Assembly: GCA_951812805.1 (NCBI GenBank)
Contig: CATOSZ010000005.1
Coordinates: 186,001 to 250,000, forward strand
DNA from: an uncultured Alphaproteobacteria bacterium
GTDB lineage: Bacteria; Pseudomonadota; Alphaproteobacteria; GCA-2731375
DNA length: 64,000 bases
Direction of reading: 5' to 3'
Shown here: piece after piece, positions 38,586 to 48,142 of the stretch
Position numbering within the stretch: position 1 is the first letter of the stretch
How the letters are laid out: every line of letters begins with the position of its first letter
Translations under genes and position numbers: made by a program
The notes under the pieces: generated by a model
What the model saw: only the letters and a program-made list of their open reading frames with translations
Databases searched by the model: none
Told to the model about the DNA's origin: nothing

Positions 38586-40348
38586 ACGGTGCGAAACCCG
38601 ATCCGATCACGCTCGCCGTCACGCGCGGTGCCCTGCACCAGATCGCGGACGAGATGGATCTGCATCTAATCCACGCCGCCATCTCGCCGATCATTTCGGA
38701 AATGCACGACTGCGCACACGGCATCTACGATGCCGCGACGGGCGAGACCATCGCACAGGGCGGCTACGGCCTGCCCATGTTCCTCGCCAACATGCAGTAC
38801 ACGATCCAGAACCTGCTTTCCCATGTCGCGGCGGAAGGCGGCTTCCAGCCGGGCGACATCTGGATCGTCAACGATCCCTATCTATCGGGCTCCCACCTGC
38901 AAGACGTCACCCTGGTGGCGCCCTACTTCGTCGACGGCGAGATCTTCGCGCTCTTGGCCAACACCGGACACTGGATGGACGTCGGCGGCAGCGTCCCCGG
39001 CGGCTGGGCACCGCAGGCGCGCGAAATTCATCAGGAAGGGATCATTATTCCGCCGCTCAGGCTGTTCAAGCGCGGCGTGCGCAACGAGGAGGTCGTCCGG
39101 CTGATCCTCGCCAACCTCCGCCTGCCGGAGCAGATCGCCGGCGATCTGGCCGCGATGACCCAGGTCTTTCACGTCGGCGAGCGCGGCCTGGCGGACCTGA
39201 TCGGGCGCTACGGCACTCGAACGGTCCGGGCCTGCGTCGAGGAGATGATGGAACGCTCCGAGCGGCAGATGCGCGACCATATCGCTGGCATTCCCGACGG
39301 CACCTATCGCTTTGTCGACCACTTCGATAACGACGGCATCGTCGACGCGCCACTGGCGGTGGAATTCGCACTTTCCGTCGACGGCACGAACATGCACCTC
39401 GATTTCACCGGAACCTCTCCCGCGGCAATCGGACCGCTGAACATGGCGGAAACCACGACCCGCTCGCTCGCCTTCGTCGCGCTCAAGCACCTGTTCCCCG
39501 ACGTCCCGGTCAACGGCGGCACATTCCGGCCCATCCACTTCGAAGTGCCCGAGGGCTGCATGCTGGCCGCCCGCTATCCCGCGCCGGTCTGTGGCTATAC
39601 CGACGTCATAAACCGGGTGATCGACGTCGTGTTCGGCGCCTTGGCCCAGGCCATTCCAGAGATCACGCCCGCCGCCCCCTTCGGCACGACGGGCGTGACG
39701 ACCGTTTCCGGTCGCCGCGACGACGGCAGCTATTACGTCGCCGTCTTCCCCTACCCCGGCGGCTATGGTGCCAGTGCCCAGGGCGACGGCCTGGTCAACG
39801 GCACGCTGCCGAGCTCGCTCGCCGGCTTCATGTCGGTGGAGATGAGTGAGCATCGTTTTCCCCTTCGCTTCGAGAACCTGGCCATTCGCGAGGACTCGAG
39901 CGGGCCCGGCCGCCACCGCGGCGGCTGCGGCACGACCTACGAGATCACGGCGCTCAAGGACTGTCTCGTCTCCGTCCTCGGTGACCGGGTCGACCACGCG
40001 CCCTTCGGCATCTCCGGCGGCGGGAGCGCGGAACCCAACCGGGTGCGCTTCCATTCCGGGAGTCGGGAGTGGGAACCGGAGATGCGTAGCAAGGCCGAGA
40101 AGGTCCCGCTCGCTCCCGGCGACAGCGTCCGGCTGTGGTCGCCCGGCGGGGGCGGTTTCGGCGACCCGCGGACCCGCGACCTCGATGCGGTCGAACGCGA
40201 TCTCGATCAAGGCATCGTCACCCCGGAATGCGCCGAGGCCGTCTATGGCGCCGTCGTCGAACGGGAGACGAACCTCGCCGGCGCGCCCCGCTACCGCCTC
40301 GACCGCGCGGCCTCGCGGCGACGCCGCTCCGGCACCGCTCGGACGTGA
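38582..40348 (+). CDS. hyuB: Hydantoinase/oxoprolinase family protein, subunit B
   Basis: 588-aa partner of subunit A. Diagnostic segments: ISPIISEMHDCAHGIYDA, DIWIVNDPYLSGSHLQDVTLVAPYF, DFTGTSPAAIGPLN, and the C-terminal glycine-rich LWSPGGGGFGDPRTRD. Coupled by ATGA to subunit A. The terminal 40 residues are basic. Convergent with the molybdenum-hydroxylase gene, 10 bp apart. Confidence 0.92.
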   Translation: MNGAKPDPITLAVTRGALHQIADEMDLHLIHAAISPIISEMHDCAHGIYDAATGETIAQGGYGLPMFLANMQYTIQNLLSHVAAEGGFQPGDIWIVNDPYLSGSHLQDVTLVAPYFVDGEIFALLANTGHWMDVGGSVPGGWAPQAREIHQEGIIIPPLRLFKRGVRNEEVVRLILANLRLPEQIAGDLAAMTQVFHVGERGLADLIGRYGTRTVRACVEEMMERSERQMRDHIAGIPDGTYRFVDHFDNDGIVDAPLAVEFALSVDGTNMHLDFTGTSPAAIGPLNMAETTTRSLAFVALKHLFPDVPVNGGTFRPIHFEVPEGCMLAARYPAPVCGYTDVINRVIDVVFGALAQAIPEITPAAPFGTTGVTTVSGRRDDGSYYVAVFPYPGGYGASAQGDGLVNGTLPSSLAGFMSVEMSEHRFPLRFENLAIREDSSGPGRHRGGCGTTYEITALKDCLVSVLGDRVDHAPFGISGGGSAEPNRVRFHSGSREWEPEMRSKAEKVPLAPGDSVRLWSPGGGGFGDPRTRDLDAVERDLDQGIVTPECAEAVYGAVVERETNLAGAPRYRLDRAASRRRRSGTART

Positions 40349-40358
40349 TGGCCAGCGT

Positions 40359-42662
40359 TCACCCCTGCATCGCCCGCCAGATCCGTTCCGGCGTCGCCGC
40401 GCCGTCGAAGTGCCGAACGCCGAATGGGCGAAGCGCATCGACCACCGCGTTGGCGATCGCCGAGGGGGCGCCGACGACGGCGGCCTCCGCCGCGCCCTTC
40501 ACGCCGAGCGGGTTGGTGGTGCAGCGCGTCGGACTGTAGGTCACGTCGAAGAACGGCAGATCGTCGGCGCGCGGCAGAGCGTAATCCATGAAAGACGCGG
40601 CGAGCGGCTGGCCGCTTTCGGCGTCCACCACCACACGTTCCCGCAGGGCCTGGCCGATGCCCTGTGCCGTCGCCCCGTGCGTCTGCCCCTCGGCCAGCAT
40701 CGGGTTGACCAGCACGCCATAATCGTCGACCACGGTATAGCGCTGGACCGCGACGGTACCGGTCTCCGGGTCGATCTCGATTTCGACGGCGTGCGCGCCG
40801 TTCGGGAACGTCATGTGCTCACGTGTCCAGTGATCGTAGGTGTCGAGCGGCGCGCCGGCGTCGCGTGCCCGGTCGGCAACCTCGAACAACCCGATCGACC
40901 GATCGGTACCCGCGACGGTGAACCGCCCCTCGGCGAACTGGATGTCCTCGCGCGCGGCTTCCAGCGCCTCGGCCGCGATCACCCTGCCCTTCTCGACGAT
41001 CTCCCCGGCCGCACGCCACATCGACGTGCCCGCCATGTAGGTCGAGCGCGAGCTGCCATGCCCTCCGCCGGTCGGAATGGCATCCGTATCGCCGTCGCGC
41101 AGATGAACAACGCTGTCGGGAACGCCGAGCAGCTCGCTCACGATCTGGGGGAAGCTGGTCTCGTGCCCCTGGCCGATCGTCTGGGTACCGCTGATCAGGG
41201 TGACGGTGTCGTCTTCCTCGAACCTGATCTCGACGTTCTCGTGCGGTGAGCCGCCGGTCGCCTTGATGTGATAGGCGAAGCCGAAGCCTCGCAGGCGGCC
41301 CCGCGCCTCGCTCTCCGCCCGCCGCAGCGCAAAGCCGTCGAGGTCGGCCCGGGTGAGGACGGCATCCAGGCAGGCGGCGTAGTCGCCGCTGTCGACACTC
41401 TCGCCAAGCGCGTTGGTGAACGGCATGGCCTCGGCCGGAAAGAAGTTCCGCTGGCGAAGCGCCGCCGCATCGAAGCCGCCTTCCCGCGCCGCCGTGTCGA
41501 TCAGGCGCTCGACGATGAAATTGGCTTCCGAGAACCCGGGCGCCCGGGTCACACCCAGGGGCGTGGTGTTGGTATAGACCGCCGATAGCTGCAGGGAGAT
41601 CGCCGGAATGTCGTAGACCGTGCCCGCCAGATGACTGAACAGGGCGGCCTGCACACCGCCCATGGCGCCGACCATGTAGGCCCCGAGATTGGCCGCACTT
41701 CGGATCTCCAGCGCCAGGAAGCGGCCGTCGGCGTCGAGCGCCAGCCTGGACGTCGAGGCATGATCACGGGCCTGATGGTCGGTCAGGAACATCTCCGATC
41801 GCGTGGCGATCCATTTCACCGGCCGCCCCACACGCCGCCCGGCCCAGGCGAGCAGGGGAAATTCCACATAGGCGAAATTCTTCACCCCGAAGGCCCCGCC
41901 GACGTCGGGGGCGACGAAGCGTACCGCGCTGTTCTCGACGCCGAGGGATTTCGCCGTCACCTCGCGCATGAGATGGAGGTTCTGGCTCGAGACGTGCAGC
42001 GTATAGCGTTTCCCTTTCGCGTCCCACGTGCCGATCACGCCGCGCGGCTCCAGCGGGTTGATAACGATGCGCGGGTTTTCCAGCGACAGCTCGACCACCC
42101 GGGCCGCGGTGCGCATCGCCGCGTCCACCGCGTCGCGGTCGCCAAAATGTTCCTCGAAACAGACGTTGCCGGGCCCGTCGGCATACAGGCGAGGCGCGTC
42201 CGGCGCCCGGGCGGCGTCCGGCGTGGTGACCACGGCGAGCGGCGTGTAGGTCACATCGATCCGCTCTGCCGCATCCAGGGCCTGCGCCACCGTTTCGGCA
42301 ATGACCATTGCCACCGGCTCGCCCACGTGGCGCACCACCCCGTCGGCGAGCAGCGGTTGGGGCAGAAAGCCGAACGGCGTGCCGGTCTTGGCGTTCGCCA
42401 CGGCGTTCGGCATCAAGGGCGAAAGCCCGTCGGCTTTCACGTCGTCGTTCGTCAGCACCGCGATCACACCGTCGGCCCCGCGGGCCGCCGACACGTCGAT
42501 CGCGTCGATCCGCGCATGGGCGTGCGGTGAACGCAGGAACACCGCATGGCACAGGCCCTCGAAACCGAGGTCGTCGAGATAGGCGCCCTTCCCGGTCAGG
42601 AACTTCGGGTCCTCACGACGCTTCGGCGCGTCGCCGATCCTCGATGCCGCCTCTTCACTCAT
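40359..42662 (-). CDS. Xanthine dehydrogenase/CO dehydrogenase-family molybdopterin-binding large subunit
   Basis: 767-aa catalytic subunit of a molybdenum hydroxylase. N-terminal KRREDPKFLTGKGAYLDD and LRSPHAHARID belong to the hammerhead domain; APDVGGAFGVKNFAYVEF, GTQTIGQGHET and the C-terminal GVKGAAEAAVVGAPSAI with the conserved Glu belong to the Moco domain. Where xanthine dehydrogenases have an R-G-A-G-R-P-E loop this reads TRAPGFSEANF. The small (2Fe-2S) and medium (FAD) subunits expected beside it are absent; the gene is preceded by a truncated dehydrogenase and the IS21. It may have lost its partners through the rearrangement. Confidence 0.88.
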   Translation of the reverse strand: MSEEAASRIGDAPKRREDPKFLTGKGAYLDDLGFEGLCHAVFLRSPHAHARIDAIDVSAARGADGVIAVLTNDDVKADGLSPLMPNAVANAKTGTPFGFLPQPLLADGVVRHVGEPVAMVIAETVAQALDAAERIDVTYTPLAVVTTPDAARAPDAPRLYADGPGNVCFEEHFGDRDAVDAAMRTAARVVELSLENPRIVINPLEPRGVIGTWDAKGKRYTLHVSSQNLHLMREVTAKSLGVENSAVRFVAPDVGGAFGVKNFAYVEFPLLAWAGRRVGRPVKWIATRSEMFLTDHQARDHASTSRLALDADGRFLALEIRSAANLGAYMVGAMGGVQAALFSHLAGTVYDIPAISLQLSAVYTNTTPLGVTRAPGFSEANFIVERLIDTAAREGGFDAAALRQRNFFPAEAMPFTNALGESVDSGDYAACLDAVLTRADLDGFALRRAESEARGRLRGFGFAYHIKATGGSPHENVEIRFEEDDTVTLISGTQTIGQGHETSFPQIVSELLGVPDSVVHLRDGDTDAIPTGGGHGSSRSTYMAGTSMWRAAGEIVEKGRVIAAEALEAAREDIQFAEGRFTVAGTDRSIGLFEVADRARDAGAPLDTYDHWTREHMTFPNGAHAVEIEIDPETGTVAVQRYTVVDDYGVLVNPMLAEGQTHGATAQGIGQALRERVVVDAESGQPLAASFMDYALPRADDLPFFDVTYSPTRCTTNPLGVKGAAEAAVVGAPSAIANAVVDALRPFGVRHFDGAATPERIWRAMQG

Positions 42663-42667
42663 CGCGC

Positions 42668-43209
42668 CTAATATCCCTCGGTGACGTCGATCGGTTGCAG
42701 CAGCGGCTCGCCCGCCTCGAGGCGGGCGACGTTGGCGGCGATCTCGCTTACCAGCTGGACGACTGTCGGCCGGCGGGCGACGTGCGGCATGACGGTGACG
42801 TTCGGGTGCCCCCAGAGCGGGCTCTCCGGCGGCAGGGGTTCGGGCCAGAGGGCGTCGAGCGCGGCGTGGGAGAGCTGCCCGGAATCGAGCGCGGCGATCA
42901 GGTCCGCGTCGACGACATGCTTGCCGCGGCCGACGTTCACCAGCATCGCGCCTCGCGGCATCATGGCGAAGGTGCGGGCGCAGAAGATGCCTTCCGTCTC
43001 CCGTGTCAGCGGCAACAGGCAGACGGCGATGTCGCACTGGGCCAAAAATGCCTCCAGCTGATCGTCGCCGTGAAACAGCGGCACGTCCTCGCCCGCCCGC
43101 CCTCGCCGCACCCAGGCCGAAACCGGGAAGCCCAGCGTCTTCAGCACCGCCGCCGGCGCCTTGGCCATCATGCCGTAACCGAGGAAACCGACGCGACGCT
43201 CCTCCGGCC
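42668..43209 (-). pseudogene. D-2-hydroxyacid dehydrogenase (GhrA-like), 3' fragment
   Basis: About 180 residues remain. They include the NAD-binding core VGFLGYGMMAKA, LLPLTRETEGIF, NVGRGKHVVDADLIAAL (catalytic Arg region) and the catalytic-His segment MPHVARRP. The first 120 or so residues, half of the catalytic domain, are missing because the IS21 end lies at 43210. An ATG inside the IS end (at 43222) is in frame and could produce the fragment, but it would not be a functional enzyme. Overlapped operonically with the molybdenum hydroxylase downstream. Confidence 0.78.
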
Positions 43210-43281
43210 TGTCAATCAGCATTTAATTCTGACCCCCTATCGGCGTGCAAAATTGACCCCCCCCTCCCTTGCTTCGACGGA

Positions 43282-43388
43282 GGTTGTCCCGGTAGTCCAC
43301 GGGAGGGCCCCGCGCGGCTTCGTGTAGCGCTTTGCGTTACGCGGAGCGAAGCCGCGTGGGAGGGGCCTGTGGGCCCACCGGGACAACC
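43282..43388. repeat. Long imperfect hairpin in IS21 right arm (copy 2)
   Basis: Mirror image of the structure at 23062-23168, with GGTTGTCCCGGT bases and CGCGGCTTCG tips. Confidence 0.6.
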
Positions 43389-43499
43389 GGGCCGGCGGCG
43401 GAACGTGGGGATCAGGTGGGGTTCTTGAAGTGGCAATGAGCTTTTGAAGTAGTGTCCAGACTGTTCTGCAAGTTTGTCATGGCTGCCGATGAGGGCCAC

Positions 43500-43549
43500 C
43501 GGCATGCCTGGCGCGGAGATTTCGATTGCTCGGAGCGCCAGGCATGCCG
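43500..43549. repeat. Perfect 15-bp palindrome in IS21 right arm (copy 2)
   Basis: Mirror image of the palindrome at 22901-22950 (arms CGGCATGCCTGGCGC and its complement). Confidence 0.65.
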
Positions 43550-43557
43550 AGCCGCCG

Positions 43558-43695
43558 TCAGGCGGCTTTCTGGATGCGTTCGCTTTTGCTCTCCTTGAGA
43601 TGGATCATGTTGAGCTAGCGGTTGGCATCCAGCCAGTCCTCATGGATTTCGATCGCGAGAGCCCGGACCAGCCGGAGGCAGCTCATCCACCCCAT
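43558..43695 (-). pseudogene. IS256/Mutator-type transposase relic (copy 2)
   Basis: Same remnant as at 22755-22892, on the other strand: LRLVRALAIEIHEDWLDANR, amber codon, LNMIHLKESKSERIQKAA. Confidence 0.5.
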
Positions 43696-43781
43696 CGGCC
43701 CGGACTTGTGCCCCAGCTACGAAACCCCTTTTGCAGAACAATCTGTACAGGACCCGTTTTGATTTGCCCGCCTTTGCGATG

Positions 43782-43830
43782 AAAGCCCCCAGGCTGATTG
43801 GCTCCATATAGCGGATCAGCCTGGGGCTTT
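43782..43830 (-). terminator. Terminator of istAB (copy 2)
   Basis: Mirror of the hairpin at 22620-22668, downstream of istB. Confidence 0.7.
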
Positions 43831-43843
43831 GCTTACAGGGCGG

Positions 43844-44575
43844 CTACTTTTGTCGTCGCTGTTTGCTTTGTGCGAAGCGGTAAGACATGTTGCCTGTTTC
43901 GATGATTGCGCAGTGATGCGTTACACGATCCAGCAACGCGGTTGTCATTTTTGCATCTCCGAAGACGGAGACCCATTCCCCGAACTCCAGATTGGTGGTG
44001 ATGATGACGCTGGTCTTCTCATAGAGTTTGCTGATCAGGTGGAACAAGAGCGCACCGCCGGATTTGGGGAATGGGATATAGCCCAGTTCGTCGATGATGA
44101 CGCAATCCATGGCCGTCAGTTGCCGGATGATCTTGCCGGCGTTGCCTTCGGCCTGTTCCTTGATCAGCGCATTGATCAGATCGACGGCGTTGAAGAAACG
44201 GACCTTCTTTCCCTGATTGATCAACAGCGTCCCCAGAGCAATGGCGATGTGGGTTTTGCCCGTACCGGTTCCGCCCACCAGAATGAGGTTGTGGGCCTCC
44301 TGGGTGAACTGCCCTGAGCAGAAGGGGTCGATTTGCGCTTGGGTGACGGCGGCTAGGCCGTAATCGAAAGTGGCGAAGTCCTTATGGTGGGGGAACTTCG
44401 AGGCCCGCATTTGGTGCTGGATAGAGCGCACCCGGCGCTCTACAGTCTCGGCGTCGATCAGTTGCTTTATCGCAGTGGTCAGACTTGGCGGCTTGCGCGC
44501 GGCCAGCAAAGCTTCGGCGCAAGCCGCCATTCCATACAGCCTCAGGGCGATCAGTTGGTCTATCAAAGCTTTCAT
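43844..44575 (-). CDS. istB: IS21-family helper ATPase IstB (copy 2)
   Basis: 243 aa, identical to the copy at 21875-22606. Walker [10 protein letters not shown] and Walker B VIIDELGY are intact. Coupled to istA through ATGA. Confidence 0.94.
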   Translation of the reverse strand: MKALIDQLIALRLYGMAACAEALLAARKPPSLTTAIKQLIDAETVERRVRSIQHQMRASKFPHHKDFATFDYGLAAVTQAQIDPFCSGQFTQEAHNLILVGGTGTGKTHIAIALGTLLINQGKKVRFFNAVDLINALIKEQAEGNAGKIIRQLTAMDCVIIDELGYIPFPKSGGALLFHLISKLYEKTSVIITTNLEFGEWVSVFGDAKMTTALLDRVTHHCAIIETGNMSYRFAQSKQRRQK

Positions 44576-46098
44576 GCGACGGCCTCCCCGGCAACGCACA
44601 GCGTCTCATAGCGCTTGCAGTCCGCTTCGGGCCGCAAGGTCAGTTGCGGATAGGCGTGGCTCTCGCCCCATGGCGCGATGACCGGCTCCACCAGTTGGTT
44701 GATCAGATTGATGATGGCCGGAAGGCGCAGCGTGTTCTGCTCCACGGCCAGTTCACAGGCTATCTCGACCACCTCGATCCCGTGATCCTGGGCCAGCAGG
44801 AGCAGATCGACAAACTCCCGGTCCCCGCCTTTGCCGGCCATGTAATGCGCCCTGACCCGGTGCATCGCCTCAGGCAATTGCCAACCCACAAAGGGCGCGC
44901 CATCTCTCAGCGCGCCGGGCTTGCGGTCGAGTAGGGGCAGGTAATGCCAGGGCTCGAAATAGCTGGCGTTGCGGGTAAAGCGGCGCTTGTGCTCGGCAAT
45001 CACATTCTGCCCTGACACAACCACGATCCGGTCCGCATAGGCGCGCAGAGAGACAAGCTCCCCGGCGAACCGGGAGGGGACGCTATAGCGATTGGTGGCA
45101 TATTGGACCAGACAGGTAGAGCGGACACGAGCGGCCTTCTCAACATAGCCGTCAAAAGCCCGGCCCAGGGGACGCAGTTCGGCGCACTCGTCTGCGAACA
45201 CGTCCGAGATCTTGCGATCCGATTGTTCGGGGTGGGCGCGATTCGCCAATTCCTCGCAGCGCAGACGCAACCAGCCGTTCAGCGCATCCAGATCGTCAAA
45301 GGCGGGCTTGGGCGCAAACAGCTGTCCCCGCAGGAACCCAACCTGGTTCTCAATCTGACCCTTCTCCCACCCCGCCGCGGGTGTGCAAGCAACCGGTTCC
45401 ATCACATAGTGGTTCATCAACGCCAGAAAGCGCGGATGGAACACACGGTCCTTAGAGCGCGAAACATAGGTTACCATCGTCTTGGGGTTGTCGATGATCA
45501 CCCGGCGCGGTACGCCGCCATAGAAAGACATCGCCCGTGCAAAGGCGTCCAGCACCATCTCCTGAGATTCGCTGGGATAGGCAACAACAAAGGGCTTGCG
45601 GCTATGACATAGGCGGAAGTGGGCAACCTTTACCTTCTGCTCGACACCGCCCAGGACAGCGTATTCCGTGCTCCAGTCAAACTGGAGCGCGTCACCTGCC
45701 GTAAAGTGCAACGGAATGAACGCATCCCCCGATCCGGCGCCAGAACGCTTCAGGTCGCGGACAAACCTCTGAACCGTCGAGTAGGATCCGCTATAGCCTT
45801 CCGACACAAGCTGCTCATAAAGCTTCTTGGCCGTCCGGCGCTCACGGCGCGGGCGCCCCAGGTCCTGCTCAAAGAGCGCCCGAAGCCGGCTGGCGAAGCC
45901 ATCGCTAAGCTTACGCCGGACGGGTGAAACGCGCCGCTGATAGCTCGGTGGATCGCCGTCCTTCAGATACTTCTTAATCGTGTTCCGCGACAAACCAGTC
46001 TGACGAGATACAGATCGGATACTCCGACCCTCCCGTAATATCCAACGTCGGATCTTCAATACGCTTTCCATCAATACCACCTGCTCTTTCCTCCGCAC
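44572..46098 (-). CDS. istA: IS21-family transposase IstA (copy 2)
   Basis: 508 aa, identical to the copy at 20352-21878, with the same helix-turn-helix and DDE motifs ([27 protein letters not shown]). Intact. Confidence 0.94.
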   Translation of the reverse strand: MRRKEQVVLMESVLKIRRWILREGRSIRSVSRQTGLSRNTIKKYLKDGDPPSYQRRVSPVRRKLSDGFASRLRALFEQDLGRPRRERRTAKKLYEQLVSEGYSGSYSTVQRFVRDLKRSGAGSGDAFIPLHFTAGDALQFDWSTEYAVLGGVEQKVKVAHFRLCHSRKPFVVAYPSESQEMVLDAFARAMSFYGGVPRRVIIDNPKTMVTYVSRSKDRVFHPRFLALMNHYVMEPVACTPAAGWEKGQIENQVGFLRGQLFAPKPAFDDLDALNGWLRLRCEELANRAHPEQSDRKISDVFADECAELRPLGRAFDGYVEKAARVRSTCLVQYATNRYSVPSRFAGELVSLRAYADRIVVVSGQNVIAEHKRRFTRNASYFEPWHYLPLLDRKPGALRDGAPFVGWQLPEAMHRVRAHYMAGKGGDREFVDLLLLAQDHGIEVVEIACELAVEQNTLRLPAIINLINQLVEPVIAPWGESHAYPQLTLRPEADCKRYETLCVAGEAVA

Positions 46099-46187
46099 TG
46101 TTCCGTGCGGATGCTAGCGTTCCAGGTGGGTCAATTCTTACCGCTCATAACCCACCAAAGTGGGTCAGTTTTGCATGCCGATTCACA

Positions 46188-46529
46188 ATCATGGGCAAGA
46201 ACTTCGACGCCACGGGCGGCTTCGGCCCGGAACTGGTGACCCCCGACGAGCTGCCGGCGGGCGCGGACGGCCTGGAGATCACCACCAAGCTGAACGGCAA
46301 GACGATGCAGAAGTCGAAGACCGACCAGCACATCTTCGACGTTCCGACGACGATCCAGTTGATGTCCGAGGTCATGACGCTGGAGCCGGGCGACGTCATC
46401 ATCATGGGCACGCCGCATGGCGTCGGCGCCGCCAGGACGCCGCCGGTGTGGATGAAGCGCGGCGACGTCTGCGAGGTGTCGATCAAGGGCATCGGCACCT
46501 TGATGAACCGGATCGTGGCCGAAAAATAG
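46188..46529 (+). pseudogene. Fumarylacetoacetate hydrolase-family protein, 3' fragment
   Basis: The last 113 or so codons of an FAH-family enzyme: MGKNFDATGGFGPELVT, the LEITTKLNGKTMQKSKTDQ strand and the terminal GDVIIMGTPHGVG motif. The N-terminal half, including the metal-binding E-x-E region, is missing because the IS21 end lies at 46187. An ATG at 46191 is in frame but too far downstream to give an active enzyme. It precedes a CitE/HpcH lyase, so this was once a catabolic operon. Confidence 0.8.
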
Positions 46530-46575
46530 GCCGCCGCCGCCGCAAAACCGACCCGATACGACGGAGACGCATGCC

Positions 46576-47451
46576 GTGACGAACTCGACCAGCGGCGGCT
46601 TTCAGCCGCGCCGCAGCTTCATCTTTGCCCCGGGCACCAACCCGGCGATGTTTCCCAAGGCGCTGGCCTCCGGCGCCGACATCGTGTGCATCGACCTCGA
46701 GGACGCGATCGCGCCGCAGCACAAGGACGAAGCGCGTGAGAAGACCTTGAAGCTGTTCCACGAACCGCAGGCCGACGACGGGGTCGAGCGGATGGTGCGG
46801 ATCAACTGTCTGCGGACCCGCGATGGCTATGCGGACATTCTGGCGATCCTCGACAGCCCCGTACCACCGCCCTCGATCATGCTGGCCAAGGTCGTCTCGC
46901 CGGACGAGGTGGCCTCACTGGACGAGCTGTTCACCGAGAACGACGTGGCGACCCGCCTGCAGGTGATCATCGAAACCAACCGGGGCCTGGAGGCCTGCCA
47001 CGAGATCGCGCGCTCCTCCAACCGGATCGACGCCCTGTTCTTCGGCGGCGTCGACATGGCGGCGGAACTGCGGGCGGGCGGCGACTGGAACTCGCTGGTC
47101 TATGCCCGGGCCCGCCTGGCACACGCGGCGGCGAACGCCGGCCTCGACGTCATCGACGTGCCCTACCTGGACCTGAACGACCTCGACGGCATGCGGGCGG
47201 AGGCGGAGGCCTGCGCCAACCTCGGCTTCAGCGGCAAGGGCTCGATCCATCCCAAGCAGATCCCGATCCTGAACGAGGTGTTCGGGCCGAGTGAGGCACA
47301 GGTCGCGCACGCCCGCCGGGTCATCGCCGAGTTCGAGGCCTCCGACAGCGGCCTGCTGGTGGTCGACGGCAAGCTGATCGAAAAGCCGGTGCTGCGCACC
47401 ATGTACCGCCTGGTCGACGTGGCGGAACAGATCGCCGCGCGCGGGGGCTGA
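46576..47451 (+). CDS. HpcH/HpaI aldolase / CitE-family lyase (beta-subunit citryl/malyl-CoA lyase type)
   Basis: 291-aa TIM-barrel lyase with RRSFIFAPGTNPAMFPKAL, ADIVCIDLEDAIAP (metal-binding Glu/Asp), VRINCLRTRDGYADI, LQVIIETNRGLEACHEI and GFSGKGSIHPKQIPILNEVF. It cleaves a beta-hydroxyacyl-CoA or similar compound; substrate unknown. Start is GTG at 46576 with GGAG nine bases upstream; the ATG just before it is out of frame and closes at once. It sits 46 bp after the broken FAH gene. Confidence 0.88.
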   Translation: MTNSTSGGFQPRRSFIFAPGTNPAMFPKALASGADIVCIDLEDAIAPQHKDEAREKTLKLFHEPQADDGVERMVRINCLRTRDGYADILAILDSPVPPPSIMLAKVVSPDEVASLDELFTENDVATRLQVIIETNRGLEACHEIARSSNRIDALFFGGVDMAAELRAGGDWNSLVYARARLAHAAANAGLDVIDVPYLDLNDLDGMRAEAEACANLGFSGKGSIHPKQIPILNEVFGPSEAQVAHARRVIAEFEASDSGLLVVDGKLIEKPVLRTMYRLVDVAEQIAARGG

Positions 47452-47529
47452 CGGGCGCCGCCATCACGATTGCCCGCGACGGGATCCTTGAATAGGGCCC
47501 AACCGATCCTACATATGCCGCGACGGAAC

Positions 47530-47550
47530 GATATATCGGATTGATATATC
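47530..47550. promoter_or_regulatory. Putative PadR operator
   Basis: Two copies of the palindrome GATATATC (47530-47537 and 47543-47550) separated by 5 bases, 36 bp upstream of the padR start. PadR regulators commonly bind A/T-rich dyads at their own promoters, so this is a candidate autoregulatory site controlling padR and the pump genes. Confidence 0.55.
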
Positions 47551-47585
47551 AATTCCGCAATCGAGGCGGTGGGGAAACGCGGGTC

Positions 47586-48128
47586 ATGAATGTCAAAACG
47601 ATGTGCCTCGGCGTGCTGTCGATCGGCGAGGCGACGGGATATGAGATCAAGAAGCAGCTGGAAGGCCCGTTCCACCATTTCTACCAGGCGAGCTTCGGGG
47701 CGATCTATCCAGCCCTGAGCGCCCTGCTGGCCGACGGCCTTGTCTCCGTGCGCGAAGAACCGCAGGACGGCAAGCCCGACAAGAAGATCTATGCGCTGAG
47801 CGAGACGGGCCGCGCCGCGCTGCTGGCGGAGCTTTCGCGCCCGCCGGGGCCGGACCGGGTCCGCTCCGAGTTTCTAGCGCAGATGGTCTTCGTCGAGCTG
47901 TTGGCGGACGATCTGGTCGCCGATTTCGTCGCCACCCGCCTCGAGCATTACGAAACCCAGCTTGCCGGGCTGCGGGGCATCGACCCCGACCGGTTGCCGC
48001 CCGGGCGCCGCTTCGCGCTCGGCTACGGCCTGGCGGTCTACGAGGCCGGTAACGCCTATCTCCGCGCCAACCGCCATCTGCTCGACGACGCCGCGCGGAC
48101 CGCGCCGGCGCGCGACGCGGCGGACTGA
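47586..48128 (+). CDS. PadR-family transcriptional regulator
   Basis: 180 aa. The N-terminal winged helix has the PadR pattern (CLGVLSIGEATGYEIKKQLE, FGAIYPALSALLADGLV, KIYALSETGR), followed by a C-terminal dimerisation helix region. The ATG at 47586 is preferred over one at 47541, since the usual PadR start is a few residues before the LGVLS strand. It is followed 14 bp later by an RND pump operon and probably represses it. Confidence 0.9.
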   Translation: MNVKTMCLGVLSIGEATGYEIKKQLEGPFHHFYQASFGAIYPALSALLADGLVSVREEPQDGKPDKKIYALSETGRAALLAELSRPPGPDRVRSEFLAQMVFVELLADDLVADFVATRLEHYETQLAGLRGIDPDRLPPGRRFALGYGLAVYEAGNAYLRANRHLLDDAARTAPARDAAD

Positions 48129-48142
48129 GGGAGGCGGGAGCC

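Larger units (their letters stand above)
43210..46187 (-). mobile_element. IS21-family insertion sequence, copy 2 (inverted)
   Basis: About 2978 bp, the reverse complement of the copy at 20263-23238; the 2-bp length difference comes from the G tract near the right end (GGGAGGGGGGGG here, ten Gs there). No target duplication: the junctions are ...TCCGGCC | TGTCAATC and GATTCACA | ATCATGGG. It joins a dehydrogenase 3' fragment to a FAH 3' fragment. With copy 1 it bounds a 20-kb segment as inverted repeats. Confidence 0.92.
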
